The notes: generated by a model not told the origin, from the letters alone. Positions 39,501 to 50,885 are shown, counted from the stretch's first letter. The stretch: 64,000 nt of DNA from Silurus meridionalis (GCF_014805685.1 NC_060887.1:17080463-17144462), one strand, 5' to 3'. Translations and numbers: made by a program.

Positions 39501-42500
39501 AATCCAGACTGCAGCCACAGACATGAAGGCCTAGCCTATATTTTACAGCATTTAACATAACTTCTCATTACTGCACTCTGTAATTTCGGCAAAATTCATG
39601 TGCAGACAGAAAAGGCTTCCTGAAAAGAAAAGAAAAAAAAAGCCTCAGTGAAAAGGCTGTATTCAATTCTACGTGTGTGCAAATGCGTTAAATCTCACAC
39701 GTGGAAAAATACAATATGCCATGCTGAAAAAGACAATTATTATTATCCTGATTATAGCAATCATCCTATTACGTTGGGCTGAATAAGGGGGCCACTTCTG
39801 AAGCCATGTTCCGTTTAACAAGACAATTAATGTTGCTCTCAGACCCTGTTAGTTCATTAACTGACCAAAACATTTCCGCAGCCCACGTTACATATGGATG
39901 AGCTCATTCAAGCAGCTTAGAGTTTATGTTTGTTCCTCTCACCTTACATTAACATTACGAAGCAACAGTGCAAGCACTTTACAAACAATGTCTGAGCACT
40001 TCTTTAACGCAAATCACCTGCACCGGAAAGCCCTTCACTTTGAGTCTTCACACTTTGAATAGAACCATTGAGTGAAGCCATTCTTTTGTTCCACCTTTCC
40101 TTTTCACACACCCATAAAGCTTTAGCATATAGTGGACCTACACAGTTGAAAGTGTCATCTGAGGAGTGGACTATTTCTTAAAACCCCACCTGGGAGAACC
40201 TTAACTTTGACCATGAGCCTCTCAGTTTACTAAGTATTCTTTGGTGCACGTTGTTTAGGAAGTACTCGGTTGCTAAAAACACACAATGGCTGCTAAAACG
40301 GATGTATAGCTATACCTTAGGCAAAAAGTGAGAAAAAATAAAAGCCAGGGGTCATTTTCATGCAACCGTAATTAAAGCTCTAAGCAACCTTTCTGAGTCA
40401 TGGAAAACATAGAACCTTAAAAATAACTGCCAGGGATCCATTCGCTCTCAAGAGAAAGACATCAAACAAACATGCCAAGCATAGATTGTTTTCAGATCGA
40501 CAGGGCCAACTGGTTCACTGACAAGCAGATGCTAAACGCTTAGCTATCATGTGAGCTCATCACATCGGCCTGTCTGGGCACTGCAGACCTTTTTCCCCTG
40601 CACTGTTCTGCTTTGTGTTAGCTGCGTGATTCTCTCTGTGCTGAGTGCTGAATTGCAGAAGATCGAAACTCTGTCCTATTACCATGTTTGGTTTGGGATG
40701 GTGCATTCCTTGCCGTTGCCAGCCTCTCATCTCTTGCAATTAGGAGAAGAAATGTTGAATTAGGAGACCACTCGGTAGCTAATTCAGTCAGATCCTGATT
40801 TTGGTCAGAAAGAACAGAAGCGGCTTAAGATGGAGTCATGCAGTCTTTGTGTAACAGGATAAAAGGATCCTGTATAATCAGGTTTGGTGAAACATTGTAT
40901 TTATAGCTGGCAAGTGTACAATCGAGGTACAATCAAGATTAAAGCTCAAACTAGTAGTCTATAGTAGCCCGGTATGCTTTTCCAGCAAATATGTCTATAA
41001 AGTCTATAAAGTCAATCTACAGCATCTAGGGCACCATGAGTCTGCCAATGATGCTTTAATTCTTAAGCCAAAAGCCAACCAAGATGACAGGGACTATGAC
41101 TGGCTTTGGAAACCTTTGCAAACGCCTCAACTGAACACGAGGCCCAAGCAGAGCTGAACATTCTCTCTCGGCAGCTCTGGAGGCTGAAGATAAATGAACA
41201 CAGGTGCTTGGCATGCATGTGTAAAATATAAACATATCAGCTATGTGGAGCATGCAAAGTCCTATAATCAAATATTCCTCTAGTGATATACTGTACTTTA
41301 GACTTTCCTCTCAAAACCATTTGGAGAGTCGTTAACAGTGTGCTTTGCTTAGAGGCAGGTGATGATCACTAAGTGGTATAAGGATATGAAATGTGTATAC
41401 TGTTATACTGGGAAAAATAAAGCATTGCAGGGGGGACATTTCCCAAGTCTAACAATTTTCTATCAGGTTTCAGTGCAGTCAAATAAAGCATACAACCCAT
41501 GCTAGTTGTACCCTGTCTGTTTTTATCAAACACAATGTATACATTTGGGTTTTCTCTGGAATCTCTGGTTTTGTCCCAGAATATGCAGGTGGGAAAATCA
41601 GGCACTCTGAATTTCCCCAATATGTGAATACACTTGTGTGCACACCCATCGCACCTGGCATGCCATCTAGACTATATTCCTGCATCATGGCTGTGATTTG
41701 ATTTGACTCTTTGCTCAAGGAAACATATCTGATCAAAGAACAAGGAGGCAGAAGTTTTCACTGAACCGCCCTTGAAGTTCTGAGAGACAAAAACTCCCAA
41801 AAATTGAAATAAGAGAACAAGCTATGACATGACATATAATATCACAGCTGGAAAACGGTATATGTGTGACCATGCCAACTGTCTTACATACAAAGCAATA
41901 AAAGATTGCAAAAAAAAAAGGTTTCATTTGGAACCTTGCCAACGTTGTAGTGGTGAATGACTGGATGCGCTACATTTCTGCTGGAAAATAGCTTTGCCCT
42001 ATATCTCAGGTGAGTATACCAGCAGAGGAATGCTAATCCATTCCACAGCAACTGTGAGTGTCTGTTAGATAGATATGTTATAAAGATTATTCCACGCTAA
42101 GCATTATTTGTAGTTGAACATACAAGTTGCATGAAAGGCTGTTTCATACATTTCATGTATCGAATTCACAGCAAGACCTTTCCATTGCAACAATGTGCAT
42201 CTTTTTGAATATATATACATAGAAACCAAAACAATCCTGTATGATGACTTTTAACAGCTGAGTTGTAGTTATGTGTATGTCAATCAGTCAGTGAGGTCTG
42301 TCTGATTAACAAACTGGACAGCATAAACAGAGTCAATGACAGACAGAGATTCCTGAGTGTATGGACATCACATGCTTCTACCACCCAAGCATGGCCCTCA
42401 GCTGCCGAGCATTCCACATGGCCACAACAGCACCACTCCTAAACCCAGCTCACGGAATAATGCTTTGTTTATGTGCTGAAAATGGTCTAGAATGGGGCTG

Positions 42501-42769
42501 CAGTCAGAGAGTGGTTTGGATAAAAGTGGAGGTATTCTAGTAAGTGCTAAATCCTTGGGGCTGTTTTGATACTTTTATTCCAGGTGGCACAGGCTGCAAG
42601 AATACCTAAAACAATGGAATGTTATTGTTTTGCTTTGTCCAAACCTACTATGCATTAGCACGTCCCCAAGAGCAACCTTTAATTGGGCATATGATGGGCA
42701 TATGATTTATTTGGTAAGGGCAGGAACAGTGGCGGCCTTCAACAACAATCCGTTGTGTGGTCATAACTC

Positions 42770-42887
42770 AAATCCATTTTCTATATCACCTATTCTCCAT
42801 GGAGTTGCAGGGTAGACCAGAGTCAATCCTCAGGACGCAAAGCACGGAAAACCCTAAATGGGGGTGCTGACCCATTGCAGATCACAA

Positions 42888-42940
<53 letters not shown>

Positions 42941-43110
42941 TACCGTACACACAATTTAGACAGTATAGAAATCTTAAGTAGCCTAACAACTTGTCTATGG
43001 ACTGGGGAAGTGTACCTGGAGGAAACCCCCAAACCACGAGGAGACCATGCAAACTGCATGCACAGAGGGTGAAGCTGGAATTCAAACCCTCAAACCCTAG
43101 AACTGTGAGA
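42770..43110 (+). repeat. Common fish interspersed repeat, degraded
   Basis: Fragments in order include CCATTTTCTATATCACC, GTTGCAGGGTAGACC, a central (CA)n, then TACCTGGAGGAAACCCCC and GAGACCATGCAAACTGCATG. These correspond to a dispersed repeat seen very widely in fish genomes (typically a signature of GGAGGAAACCC followed by CATGCAAACTCC). The repeat class is uncertain and no protein is encoded. Confidence 0.6.
42889..42938. repeat. (CA)n microsatellite
   Basis: Twenty-five CA units inside the interspersed repeat at 42,770-43,110. Confidence 0.95.
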
Positions 43111-43275
43111 CATGAAATATGCATATGGAGCATATGGACCAATTATTAAAGCACGCTAAAATAAACTGTCCTGTGTTTTGATGGATCCAAAATATGTAAA
43201 TAATCCCAAAATCAAATGTTTGATCATGTCCTATCAAAGGGTTAATGTAGTGCAGCTATTGCAACACGTTATAAT

Positions 43276-43293
43276 ACACACACACACACACAC

Positions 43294-43364
<71 letters not shown>
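43276..43364. repeat. Compound (CA)n-(AT)n microsatellite
   Basis: About ten CA units pass directly into about 34 AT units, 260 bp inside intron 1 from the exon 1 donor. Confidence 0.95.
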
Positions 43365-43368
<4 letters not shown>

Positions 43369-43460
43369 GATAAATTCAAAATGATATCCAGAGTATCAGA
43401 GATTTGGACTGCATCATCACTGCAGTATTCTCTCCATCCACAACTTCTGCAGTGTTGATG

Positions 43461-43481
43461 TTTTTTTTTTTTTTTTTTTTT
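43461..43481. repeat. Poly(T) tract
   Basis: Twenty-one T residues (A-run on the fhod3 sense strand), about 145 bp after the exon 1 donor. Confidence 0.9.
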
Positions 43482-43626
43482 ACCCATTTGATCTCCACAT
43501 GCTTTTTATGTTCTTTTCTTGTTGTTTCTTTCCTTTGAGTCTTTTTCTTCGGAGATTATGTGCAGGGCTGCGATTAATTCTAACTGAGAGCAAACAGATG
43601 CTCAGTCTGGCTGTGCGTGTGATTAC

Positions 43627-43791
43627 CTTTTGCGGCGCTTTGAGGAGTCTGTGCACTCCGGCGAGCTGGTTGATGAGCGGTATGTCCTCTCGGAAGGTGA
43701 AGAGCGGCGGTCGCGTAGGTTCAGGGAAATTGGTGCTGTTGAACGGATCGGTGTCGTCTAGAAACTGCACCCTGCACACAAACGTAGCCAT
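43627..43791 (-). CDS. fhod3: fhod3 coding exon 1 (start codon exon)
   Basis: This is the first coding exon of an FHOD-family formin, the actin-assembly factor that in vertebrate muscle helps build and maintain sarcomeres. It encodes 55 complete codons beginning MATFVCRVQFLDDTDPF and containing NSTNFPEPTRPPL, FTFRED and QLAGVHRLLKAP. This matches the N-terminus of vertebrate FHOD3 much better than FHOD1, whose N-terminus is longer and has a different VQYLEDTDPF segment. The ATG sits in a strong context (ACCATGG). The exon ends CAAAAG|GTAATC, a good donor, leaving phase 0. Frame is open past the donor for about 50 codons, but those residues are unlike FHOD and are intronic. Exons 2 and 3 lie downstream on the same strand and continue the reading frame. 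Expected fold: first half of the ubiquitin-like GTPase-binding domain. Teleosts often keep two fhod3 paralogues; which one this is cannot be told. Confidence 0.95.
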
Positions 43792-43929
43792 GGTAGCCTA
43801 CATCCATGCAAGGAGGCTTAGGAGTATAAGTCCGCAAGTAAACAGCGCCAGGCAGAAGGGTACGAAGGGTGGAAGGAGGAGGAGGAGGAGGAAGCGAAGG
43901 AGGAGGAGGGGGTGATAGAAAGACAGACA
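43792..43929 (-). promoter_or_regulatory. fhod3: fhod3 5' leader with upstream AUGs
   Basis: Predicted 5' untranslated leader, assuming transcription starts about 30 bp downstream of the TATA-like box at 43,954-43,959. On the mRNA strand it is pyrimidine-rich, with a (CCT)n tract (plus strand GGA repeats at 43,871-43,912). It ends with two upstream AUGs. The one at 43,807 opens a 28-codon frame that overlaps the main start and stops at 43,721. The one at 43,803 is immediately followed by TAG and is in frame with, and 12 nt upstream of, the main ATG. The start site is inferred, not seen. Confidence 0.5.
43871..43912. repeat. (GGA)n tract in the fhod3 5' leader
   Basis: Purine-rich GGA repeats on the plus strand, giving a CCT-rich stretch in the predicted mRNA leader. 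Confidence 0.9.
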
Positions 43930-43953
43930 GAGAAGTCTTCGTCGCAGTGCGCC

Positions 43954-43959
43954 TTTATA
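43954..43959 (-). promoter_or_regulatory. TATA-like box of the fhod3 promoter
   Basis: The minus strand reads CGCTATAAAGGCGC about 163 bp upstream of the fhod3 ATG. The match to TATAAA is exact and the GC-rich flanks are typical of a core promoter. The distance gives a plausible leader of about 138 nt. No transcript evidence is available. Confidence 0.45.
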
Positions 43960-44461
43960 GCGGCTTTGCAGCAATAGGAGAGCGTGGGTCAGGCACGCTC
44001 TGTCAGCTCGCCGCGAGTTTCCGTCATAAGCGGTGCAGGGATGGAACCGATAAAATGCAAGAAATGTATAATATTTTTTTAAATGCAAAAAAAAAAAATA
44101 ATAATAATAATAGCAACTTAAACTAAATCTAAAAGATCACGACCCTCCGTGCACCGTTTCGGTCTCCTTAAACTTCAAGGAGTGGTTCAATGTCCCGGGT
44201 GTCCGAGGTGCAGAGGACCAGAGGAGCAGAGGAGCACGGACACACAGCGCGCGTGCGGAGGAGAACTGCTGGAGTTTGTGACTCCGTCCGGCTCAGGCCA
44301 TCCAGCGCATTCAGGCATCGCAGGACTCTAAGACTGGCCGCCCCCTTGTGGTTCATAATAATAATACAGTCTCCGCAGCATCCCCGGTCACTCTCTTGGA
44401 TTTTGAAACGAACTCAAAAGTGCGCTTCCAATAGCAGGTAGCTGTGGAGGCATTTTGTTCC

Positions 44462-44471
44462 GCGCATGCGC
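44462..44471. promoter_or_regulatory. NRF1-type palindrome GCGCATGCGC
   Basis: Exact 10-bp palindrome matching the core of the vertebrate NRF1 binding site. It lies at the distal edge of the fhod3 CpG-rich region, about 500 bp upstream of the TATA-like box. Binding is inferred only. Confidence 0.45.
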
Positions 44472-44479
44472 ACTGTTCT

Positions 44480-44885
44480 TCACCCCCTGTTTTTCCTGTT
44501 GTAAAAATATCACATTTTTTGTTTGCATAAATGGCTTGCCTTAAGAATTCATTGAGACTAGAAAAAAAACTATATGTCAAAAAAGTTTTAGTTAATGAAG
44601 CAGACACCACTTATTTGTATTTTTCTTTATGAACCCCTTAGAAATCCCAGTTGTTTTGACAGATGTTTGGAAGATTGTATATGTGCAGAGAGAAAGAAAG
44701 ACATTTTGTCATCTTTATTCCAGTTTTATGTCTCCCATAAGCTACAACACTATGCCACATGATCTCTGTATACCTGATCACATTCACTCCTACTTAAGTG
44801 TTTCTCGTTTGTTTTCAAAGCTTCAGTTCAATAGCAAACTGTTAAGCTTGACTAGAAATTAATGGTTAGATTAAAAGCCCAGTAA
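44480..44885. other. Upstream intergenic sequence: nothing seen
   Basis: AT-rich DNA between the fhod3 CpG-rich promoter and the L2-type LINE fragment. I see no gene or repeat. Confidence 0.5.
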
Positions 44886-44887
44886 AA

Positions 44888-45760
44888 CAGAACTGCTGGT
44901 CATACCAGGTGATTCATCTCCAGGTCAAGATCTCTAAATAACTTTTCATGACTCTCTGCTCTCCCCCTCAGCCACTGCTCGTAACCTTGGGGTAACTATG
45001 GACAATCAAATGTCCTTCTTCCCACATGTCGCTAATGTGGCACATTCCTGTCTATTTCTTCTCTACAACATCTGAAGGATTCGACAATTTCTGTCCACAC
45101 AGGCTGCCCAGGTGCTTGTTCAGTCTCTTGTCATTTCAAGGCTCGACTACTGCAATTCTCTGCTGGCAGGTCTTCCTCTGAAGGATATTCATCCATGCAA
45201 ATGATCCAAAACGCAGCTGCACGACTTGTGTTCAATCTGCCCGAGTTCTCCCACACCACCCCACTGCTGCGCTCCCTTAACTGGCTTCCAGTAGCTTAAC
45301 ATATCAGATTCAAAACACTGATGCTTGCCTACAAGGCCAAAAATTGGACCAGTGCCATCTTACCTCAGAGATCTCATCACATCTCGCACTGCACCACGCT
45401 GTCTGAAATCCTCCAGCACTGCTCGTCTGGTGCCACCTTCTCTCAGAATGAGAGGTAAGTATACTTCAAGGCTCTTCTCTGTTCTGGCAACGAGGTGGTG
45501 GAATGAACTTCCCCTAGATGTCAGTACAGCGGAGACCCTGACTATCTTCAAGCCACAGTTGAAGACCTATCTCTTCCTGAAACACTTAAATTAGCACTTT
45601 CCAAGTTTGCTTTGTAGAATTCAAGAGTTATATTTATATTAAGTTTGTAATCTTGCGTACCAGTGTAGATTTATTTATTGCTAGAGACTCAAAGCACTTT
45701 TGTATGTCGCTCTGGATAAGGGCATCTGCTAAATAACGCAAATGTAAATGTAAATTAAAA
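44888..45760 (+). mobile_element. L2-type LINE, truncated 3' end of ORF2 and tail
   Basis: Translation of the plus strand in shifting frames gives fragments typical of L2-clade LINE ORF2 C-termini: [63 protein letters not shown] and IRFKTLMLAYKA. The last open stretch (45,325-45,594) includes TRWWNELPLDV and ends LKTYLFLKHLN. The 3' tail TCTGGATAAGGGCATCTGCT followed by AAATGTAAATGTAA is the usual L2-type end. Frameshifts and stops (for example after LFLLYNI) show it is dead. It is 5' truncated, as is normal for LINE insertions. Confidence 0.85.
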
Positions 45761-48057
45761 GGAATTAAATAAATACTGTTGATCTCATCCTGCTCTGCCA
45801 GTTCTCCATTTATGTAATCAGCCCCTTGATCACCTGCATAAAGTGACATATATTTAAAAAAGACTAACCTTTTAATAATAAAAAATATAAATAATAAAAA
45901 GGTGTGGCTTTTTTACCTAGACATTGTATGTGTTAATTTTACATTAAACATCTGAATCTGAATATCATATTTTTTCCTTTATGTACAAGATGATTATATA
46001 AGTGAATTTCTCAGTTTTTAGCTATTTCCCTCCAGCAAAATCAAATGAGCAAATGGTGTGAACAAAGGCCTCAGCATTTTTTGCATTTCTTAAATAACTA
46101 TTTTTCTGACTAATGACTTGTCATTAAGACAATTAAAAGCTTGATATCTTGCCATTTTAAGGTTGGCCCACTTATTTTTCCCAAGGGAATACGTTTTCAA
46201 TATAGGACTGTTGCTAAAAAACATGAATAATTCTATAATTCTGTCTTAATATCATAATATCTTACCATCAGTCTCACATTTAATTATTGAAGTAGTGTGA
46301 TGTCATTTGAAAACAAATAAAGGCATATGAATCAATATGAATAGACTCAGCACTTCTGAAATGTGAACGGTGTGTGTCCTACTTATCATCCTACTGTACA
46401 AGGATGACTGTAGTGATATATATACGGATGACAGCTATCTTTTACTTCACTGCTAAACGGCAGCACTTTATTTTTATAAAGATATTACAGGTCTTCCCTT
46501 GTCTAGCGAGCATGATGTCGGGCCAGAATAAGGTTTTAAACACATTGGGATTCTTGCTGATACAGTCACCTGCTCGTCATCTTTACTAAAAAGATCATTT
46601 GAATTATGAAAAGCATCAGAGTGAAGGGATATTACATGCTTTAGAGAACACAAGATTTTCAGCTGGCACACTCCCAGTAATCAAAAACAATGAAAAAATC
46701 TGAATATACAGTATACAATGCATTCATTCCACAAAGGTGACTGTCTGCCTTACACTTGACTGCAAAGGCATAAAAACATTGGAGTGAAGGAAGAACATAC
46801 GTGGAAAATTTAGGCTGCTTGCATGTACCCTTAAAAAAACACGTCTTGAATGATACAGCAATATTTGATATTTTAGATATCGATATTTGTTTTATTTAAA
46901 GGACATATCTTCAAATTCATTTAGCTATCCAATCACCAAATCTTGTGTCAGCAGTGCAAAAAAGAATTAGATACAGGTTAAGAGCTTTATATCAAAGAAA
47001 AGAATTAAAAAAGTGTCTATTTTTTTCATCATGACATGTCAAAAGGATGGTCTGAGATTTCAGAAACTGCTAAACTCCTGGGAATTTTTGCAGTGTTTAC
47101 ACAGAATGGTGCGAAAAAACAAAAACATTGAGTAAGTGACAGTTTCCTGGATGTTGAGGTGGGTGTGCCTCAACAGCAGAAGGCCACACTGGATTCCACT
47201 TCTGTCAGCCAAGAAAACTAATGTATATGTGTTTACTGGGCTTATCAAAACGAAATGAATAAGAATATAAAAATAAAAGCCCTAAAGAATTGTATTAATA
47301 TTATTGTAATACAACACATTTTGCAGCATTGTGTAAAAATAAAGCAACATTTTTAATTAAAGAGTTAAAACAAATTGAAAATATGACACTTACTATATCA
47401 AAACAGGTGTCCATTCAAGTGTATAGTTACCTAAAACAAATTAGATCATGGGAAGGTTTTTTTTGAGGTGGGGTTGGTGTAGCAATGCTTGAGAGGATGT
47501 ACTGTGGTATGCAATGTTGAACAATAGTGAAGAAAATGTAATATCTAATGTAATATAAAATCTTTACCTTACTGAAGTATTTCCATTTGGGGAGACTTTT
47601 ACTTTGACATCACTACAACTCACTCAACTACATGTTGCTAAATTAGTCGCTTCTTTTTTATTAATGAGTGCATAAAATCTTAAGAGGTGAAGAATGCAAC
47701 AAGCCACCAATCAGGGTAGAGGGCGAGCTCTGTTTTAAATTTTATTTGATTGCTGTATGGTGGTATGTAATTAGCACGAGCATACAGTTTAATGTCAGTT
47801 CAACAGCAAGCAGAAAATTTTGAGATTAAGGCCATATTTGCACGATATTTTTTGTAGTTAAAAAGAAGGTTTTGGGCACAAGATACATTTAAAAGATATC
47901 AATCAGTGTTTGACTCATTCATATAATTATATTAATTCTAAAAGTAACATTAGAATCTTTTTACATAAATTGAATTGATTAAGCAATAGTCTTGTGACAA
48001 AAAAGAAAATAGAACATTATAGCCATAATAAAACATAACCCAGCCATTAGGGTTGCA
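45761..48057. other. Intergenic, nothing recognised
   Basis: AT-rich sequence between two LINE relics. No exon, RNA gene or repeat family could be recognised and open frames are short. Confidence 0.5.
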
Positions 48058-48319
48058 TAAGCCAGTGTGCTCTTAGTGCTTGTCCCAAACCCAGATAAAT
48101 GGGAAGGGTTGCATTAGGAAGGGCATCCAGCGTAAAACGTGCCAAATCAAATATGTGGATCACGAATCAGAATTTCATACCAGATTACCAACGACCGCCA
48201 CAGGTATCGTTAACCAACAGGGTACCAGTGAAAATTGGGCTACTGTTGGCCGAAAGAGGAGAAGGAGAAGAGGAAGATGTCTACAGAGACAGCAGGGAAA
48301 GGAGAAGTGGAGGAGAGTG

Positions 48320-48993
48320 GAGGTTTGGGTGTGCACTTTAAATGTTGGTACTATGACTGGTAAAGGGAGAGTACAGTAAGAGTGTAGTGGAGGTGAAGAG
48401 AGTTTCTGATGATGAACGTAAAGCTTAAAGTTGAAGGGGTGATTATAAATGTGGGTTGTGAGATGGAGGAGAAGGAAAAATTCTAAAATGAGTTAGATGA
48501 AGTGGTAGATGGTGTACCTAGGAATGACAGATTGGTGATTGGGGCAGATTTAAATGGCCATGTAGGTGAAGGGAACAGAGGGGATAAAGAGGTGATGGGT
48601 AGGTATGGCCTTAAGTAGAGGAATGTGGAAGTGTATATGGTGGTAGATTTTGCTAAAAAGATAGAAACGGCAGTGGTGAACACTTATTTTAAGAAGGGTG
48701 ACCATAGGGTGACGTATAAGAGTGGAGGAAGGTGCACACAGGTGTACTATGTTCTATGTAGGAGATGCAACCTGAAGGAGATTGAAGACTGTAAGGTGTT
48801 GGCAGGGGACAGTGTAGCTAGACAGCATCGGATAGTGGTCTGTAGGATGGTTTTGGAGGTGAAAAAGAGGAGCAAAGTGAAGACTGAAAGAAGAATAAGA
48901 TGGTGGAAACTGAAGGAGGAAGACTGTAGTGTGAGATTCAGGGAAGAGGTCAGACAGGGGCTCGGTGGTGGTGAAGAGGTGCTGGATGATTAG
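48320..48993 (+). pseudogene. RTE endonuclease domain remnant
   Basis: Plus-strand fragments of an apurinic-like endonuclease: VWVCTLNVGTMTGKGR at the start, IGADLNGHVGEGNRGDKEV in the middle (the DxNGHVG motif) and NTYFKKGDHRVTYKSGG with CTQVYYVLCRR near the end. Several stops and frame changes separate these segments (for example around 48,380-48,490 and TAG at 48,616). The enzyme would nick target DNA to prime retrotransposition; this copy cannot make it. Confidence 0.8.
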
Positions 48994-49072
48994 GCAACTA
49001 CTGCAGAAATGATAAGGGAGACATCTAGAAAGGTACTTGGTGTGACATCTGGAAATAGAAAGGAAGACAAAG

Positions 49073-50130
49073 ATGTGGTGGTGCAATGAGGAAGTGCAGG
49101 AGAGCATAAGGAAAAAGAGGTTGGCAAAACAGAATTGGGATCGACAGAGTGATGTGAAAAGTAGGCAGGAGTACAAGGAGATGCGACAGCAGGTAAAGAG
49201 GGATGTGGCAAAAGCCAAGGAAATGTCATATGAGGAGCTTTATGAAAAGTTGGACACTAAGGAGGAAAAAGGATTTGTACCGATTGGCCAAGCAGAGAAG
49301 GACCGAGCTGGGAAAGATGTGCTGCAAGTTAGAGCAATAAAGGATGGAGATGGAAATGTGTTTACTAGTGAGGAGAGTGTGTTGAGAAGATGGAGGGCGT
49401 ATTTTTAGCAGCTGATGAACAAGGAAATAAGAGAGAGAGAAGGTTAGATAGTGTGGAGATGGTGAAGCAGGAAGTGGTTAGGTTTAGTAAGGAGGAAGTG
49501 AGAGCAGCGATTAAGAGGATGAAGAGTGGAAAGTCGGTTGGACCAGATGACATACCGGTAGAAGCATGGAGATGTTTAGGAGTGATGGCAGTGGAGTTTT
49601 AACAGATTGTTTAACAGGATTTTGGAAGGTAAGAGGATGCCCGAGAAATGGAGAAGGAGTATGCTGGTAAAGAATAAGAGGAATTAAGTTGATCATTCAC
49701 ACTATGAAGGTATGGGAAAGAGAAGTGGAATCCAGGCTGAGAGAAAAGGAACACCTTTTTAAAGGATGCATTATTTGCTTTGAGAATGTTGATGAAGAAG
49801 TATAGAGAAGGTCAGAAGCATTGTGTGCATTGTGTGTTTGTGGATTAAAAAAAAGGGTATGACAGGGTGCCGAGAGAGGAATTGTGGTACTGTATGAGAA
49901 AGTCAGGTGTGTCAGAGAAGTATGTGAGGGTGGTGCAGGACATGTATGAGGACAGTGTGACAGCAGTGAAGTGTGCAGTAGGAATGACAGACTGGTTCAA
50001 GATGGAGGTTGGACTGCATCACGGATCGGCTTTGAGCCCTTTCCTGTTTGCAGTGGTGATAGACAGGTTGATGGACAAGGTCAGACAGGAGTCTCTGTGA
50101 ACTATGATGTTTGTGGATAATATTGTTATT
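49073..50130 (+). pseudogene. RTE reverse transcriptase remnant
   Basis: Segments in order: a linker region (NEEVQESIRKKRLAKQNWD and following), then KRMKSGKSVGPDDIPVEAW, a strongly shortened region around RGIKLIIHTMKVWERE, then YDRVPREELWYCMRKSGVS, EVGLHHGSALSPFLFAVVID and finally MFVDNIVICGES. Family members have FADD at this last catalytic site, so here two of four residues are changed, including the second aspartate. Stops at 49,409 and about 49,601 plus frameshifts also disable it. A stretch of the palm domain is deleted near 49,740-49,850. Confidence 0.85.
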
Positions 50131-50236
50131 TGTGGTGAGAGTAGGGAGCAGGTTGAGAAAAGAGCCTGGAGGGGTGGAGGTACGTGCTGGAGGAGAATGA
50201 AGAAGAATGAAAGTCAGTAGGAATAAGAGAGAGTAA

Positions 50237-50880
50237 ATGTGTGTGAATGAGAGGGAGGGCAGTGGAGGGGTGTGGTTTCAGGGAAAAGAGTTGAAGAAGG
50301 TGGATGAGTTCAGGTACCTGGGGTCAACAGTGCAAAGTAATGGAGAGTTTGTTAGAGAAGTAAAGAAATCAGTGCAGGCAGGTTGGAGTGGGTGGAGACG
50401 AGTGATAGCAGGATTGATTTGTGATAGAAAAGTATCTGCAAGAGTGAAAGGGAAAGTTTATATTACTGTGGTGAGACATGCGATGTTGTATGGTTTAGAT
50501 ACAGTGGCATTTAGTAAAAGACAGGAGGTGAAGCTGGAGGTAGCAGAGTTGAAGATGTTAAGGTTTTCGTTGGGAATGACGAGGATGGACAGGATTAGAA
50601 ATGAGTTTATTAGAGGGACAGCACATGTAGGACGTTTTGGAGACAAGGTGAGGGAGGCGAGATTAAGATGGTTTCTGATTTTGTGGACATGTGCAGAGGA
50701 GGGACATGGGTTATATCGGTAGGAGAATGCTGAGGATGGAGCTACCAGGAAGGAGAAAAGAGGAAGGCCAAGAAGGAGGTTCATGGATGTGGCAAAGGAC
50801 GACATGCAGGAAGTTGGTGTGACAGCGGCAGATGTAGAGGACAGGGGGAGTGGAGACGGATAATCCGCAATGGTTCGACT
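50237..50880 (+). pseudogene. RTE ORF2 C-terminal region remnant
   Basis: A 161-codon open stretch beginning MCVNEREGSGGVWFQGKELK includes VDEFRYLGSTVQSNGE, AGWSGWRRV, KVSARVKGKVY, VAELKMLRFSLGMTRMDRIR and KVREARLRWF. These are the conserved downstream motifs of RTE ORF2. It then shifts frame, and the basic tail continues to about 50,865. It is continuous with the reverse transcriptase remnant upstream. Confidence 0.85.
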
Positions 50881-50885
50881 TACGA

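Larger units (their letters stand above)
34773..43626 (-). other. fhod3 intron 1
   Basis: Intron of about 8.85 kb. It contains (CA)n tracts at 35,773-35,836 and 42,889-42,938, a poly(A) run at 36,520-36,542, a compound (CA)n-(AT)n tract at 43,276-43,364 and an interspersed-repeat fragment at 42,770-43,110. No additional exon is recognisable. Confidence 0.75.
43550..44475 (-). promoter_or_regulatory. CpG-rich promoter region of fhod3
   Basis: This block is visibly richer in GC and CpG than the surrounding AT-rich DNA (for example GTCGCAGTGCGCC, CTCGCCGCGAG and CAGCGCGCGTGCGG). It covers fhod3 exon 1 and about 650 bp upstream, as expected for a CpG-island promoter. It contains a TATA-like box, a GGA/CCT tract, an (AAT)n run at 44,098-44,113 and, near its far end, the palindrome GCGCATGCGC. 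Transcription in the opposite direction is possible for such promoters, but I see no coding exon on the plus strand. Confidence 0.6.
48058..50885 (+). mobile_element. RTE-clade LINE, nearly full span but inactivated
   Basis: A degraded non-LTR retrotransposon of the RTE type very common in fish. The 5' part has the typical start (CTTGTCCCAAACCCAGATAA, GGAAGGGCATCCAGCG). It then encodes an endonuclease remnant, a reverse transcriptase remnant and the RTE C-terminal region, all on the plus strand but in several frames with stops. The 3' end is recognisable to about GGAGACGGATAATCCGC. Immediately after, the sequence passes into the tRNA-like tandem array within a B-box-like motif. The usual short tandem 3' tail of RTE elements is not visible. 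Confidence 0.85.

Noticed and set aside
43480..43626. Extension of fhod3 exon 1 to a 103-residue protein
   Set aside because: After the GTAATC donor the residues no longer match FHOD, whereas exon 2 continues the family sequence exactly in phase.
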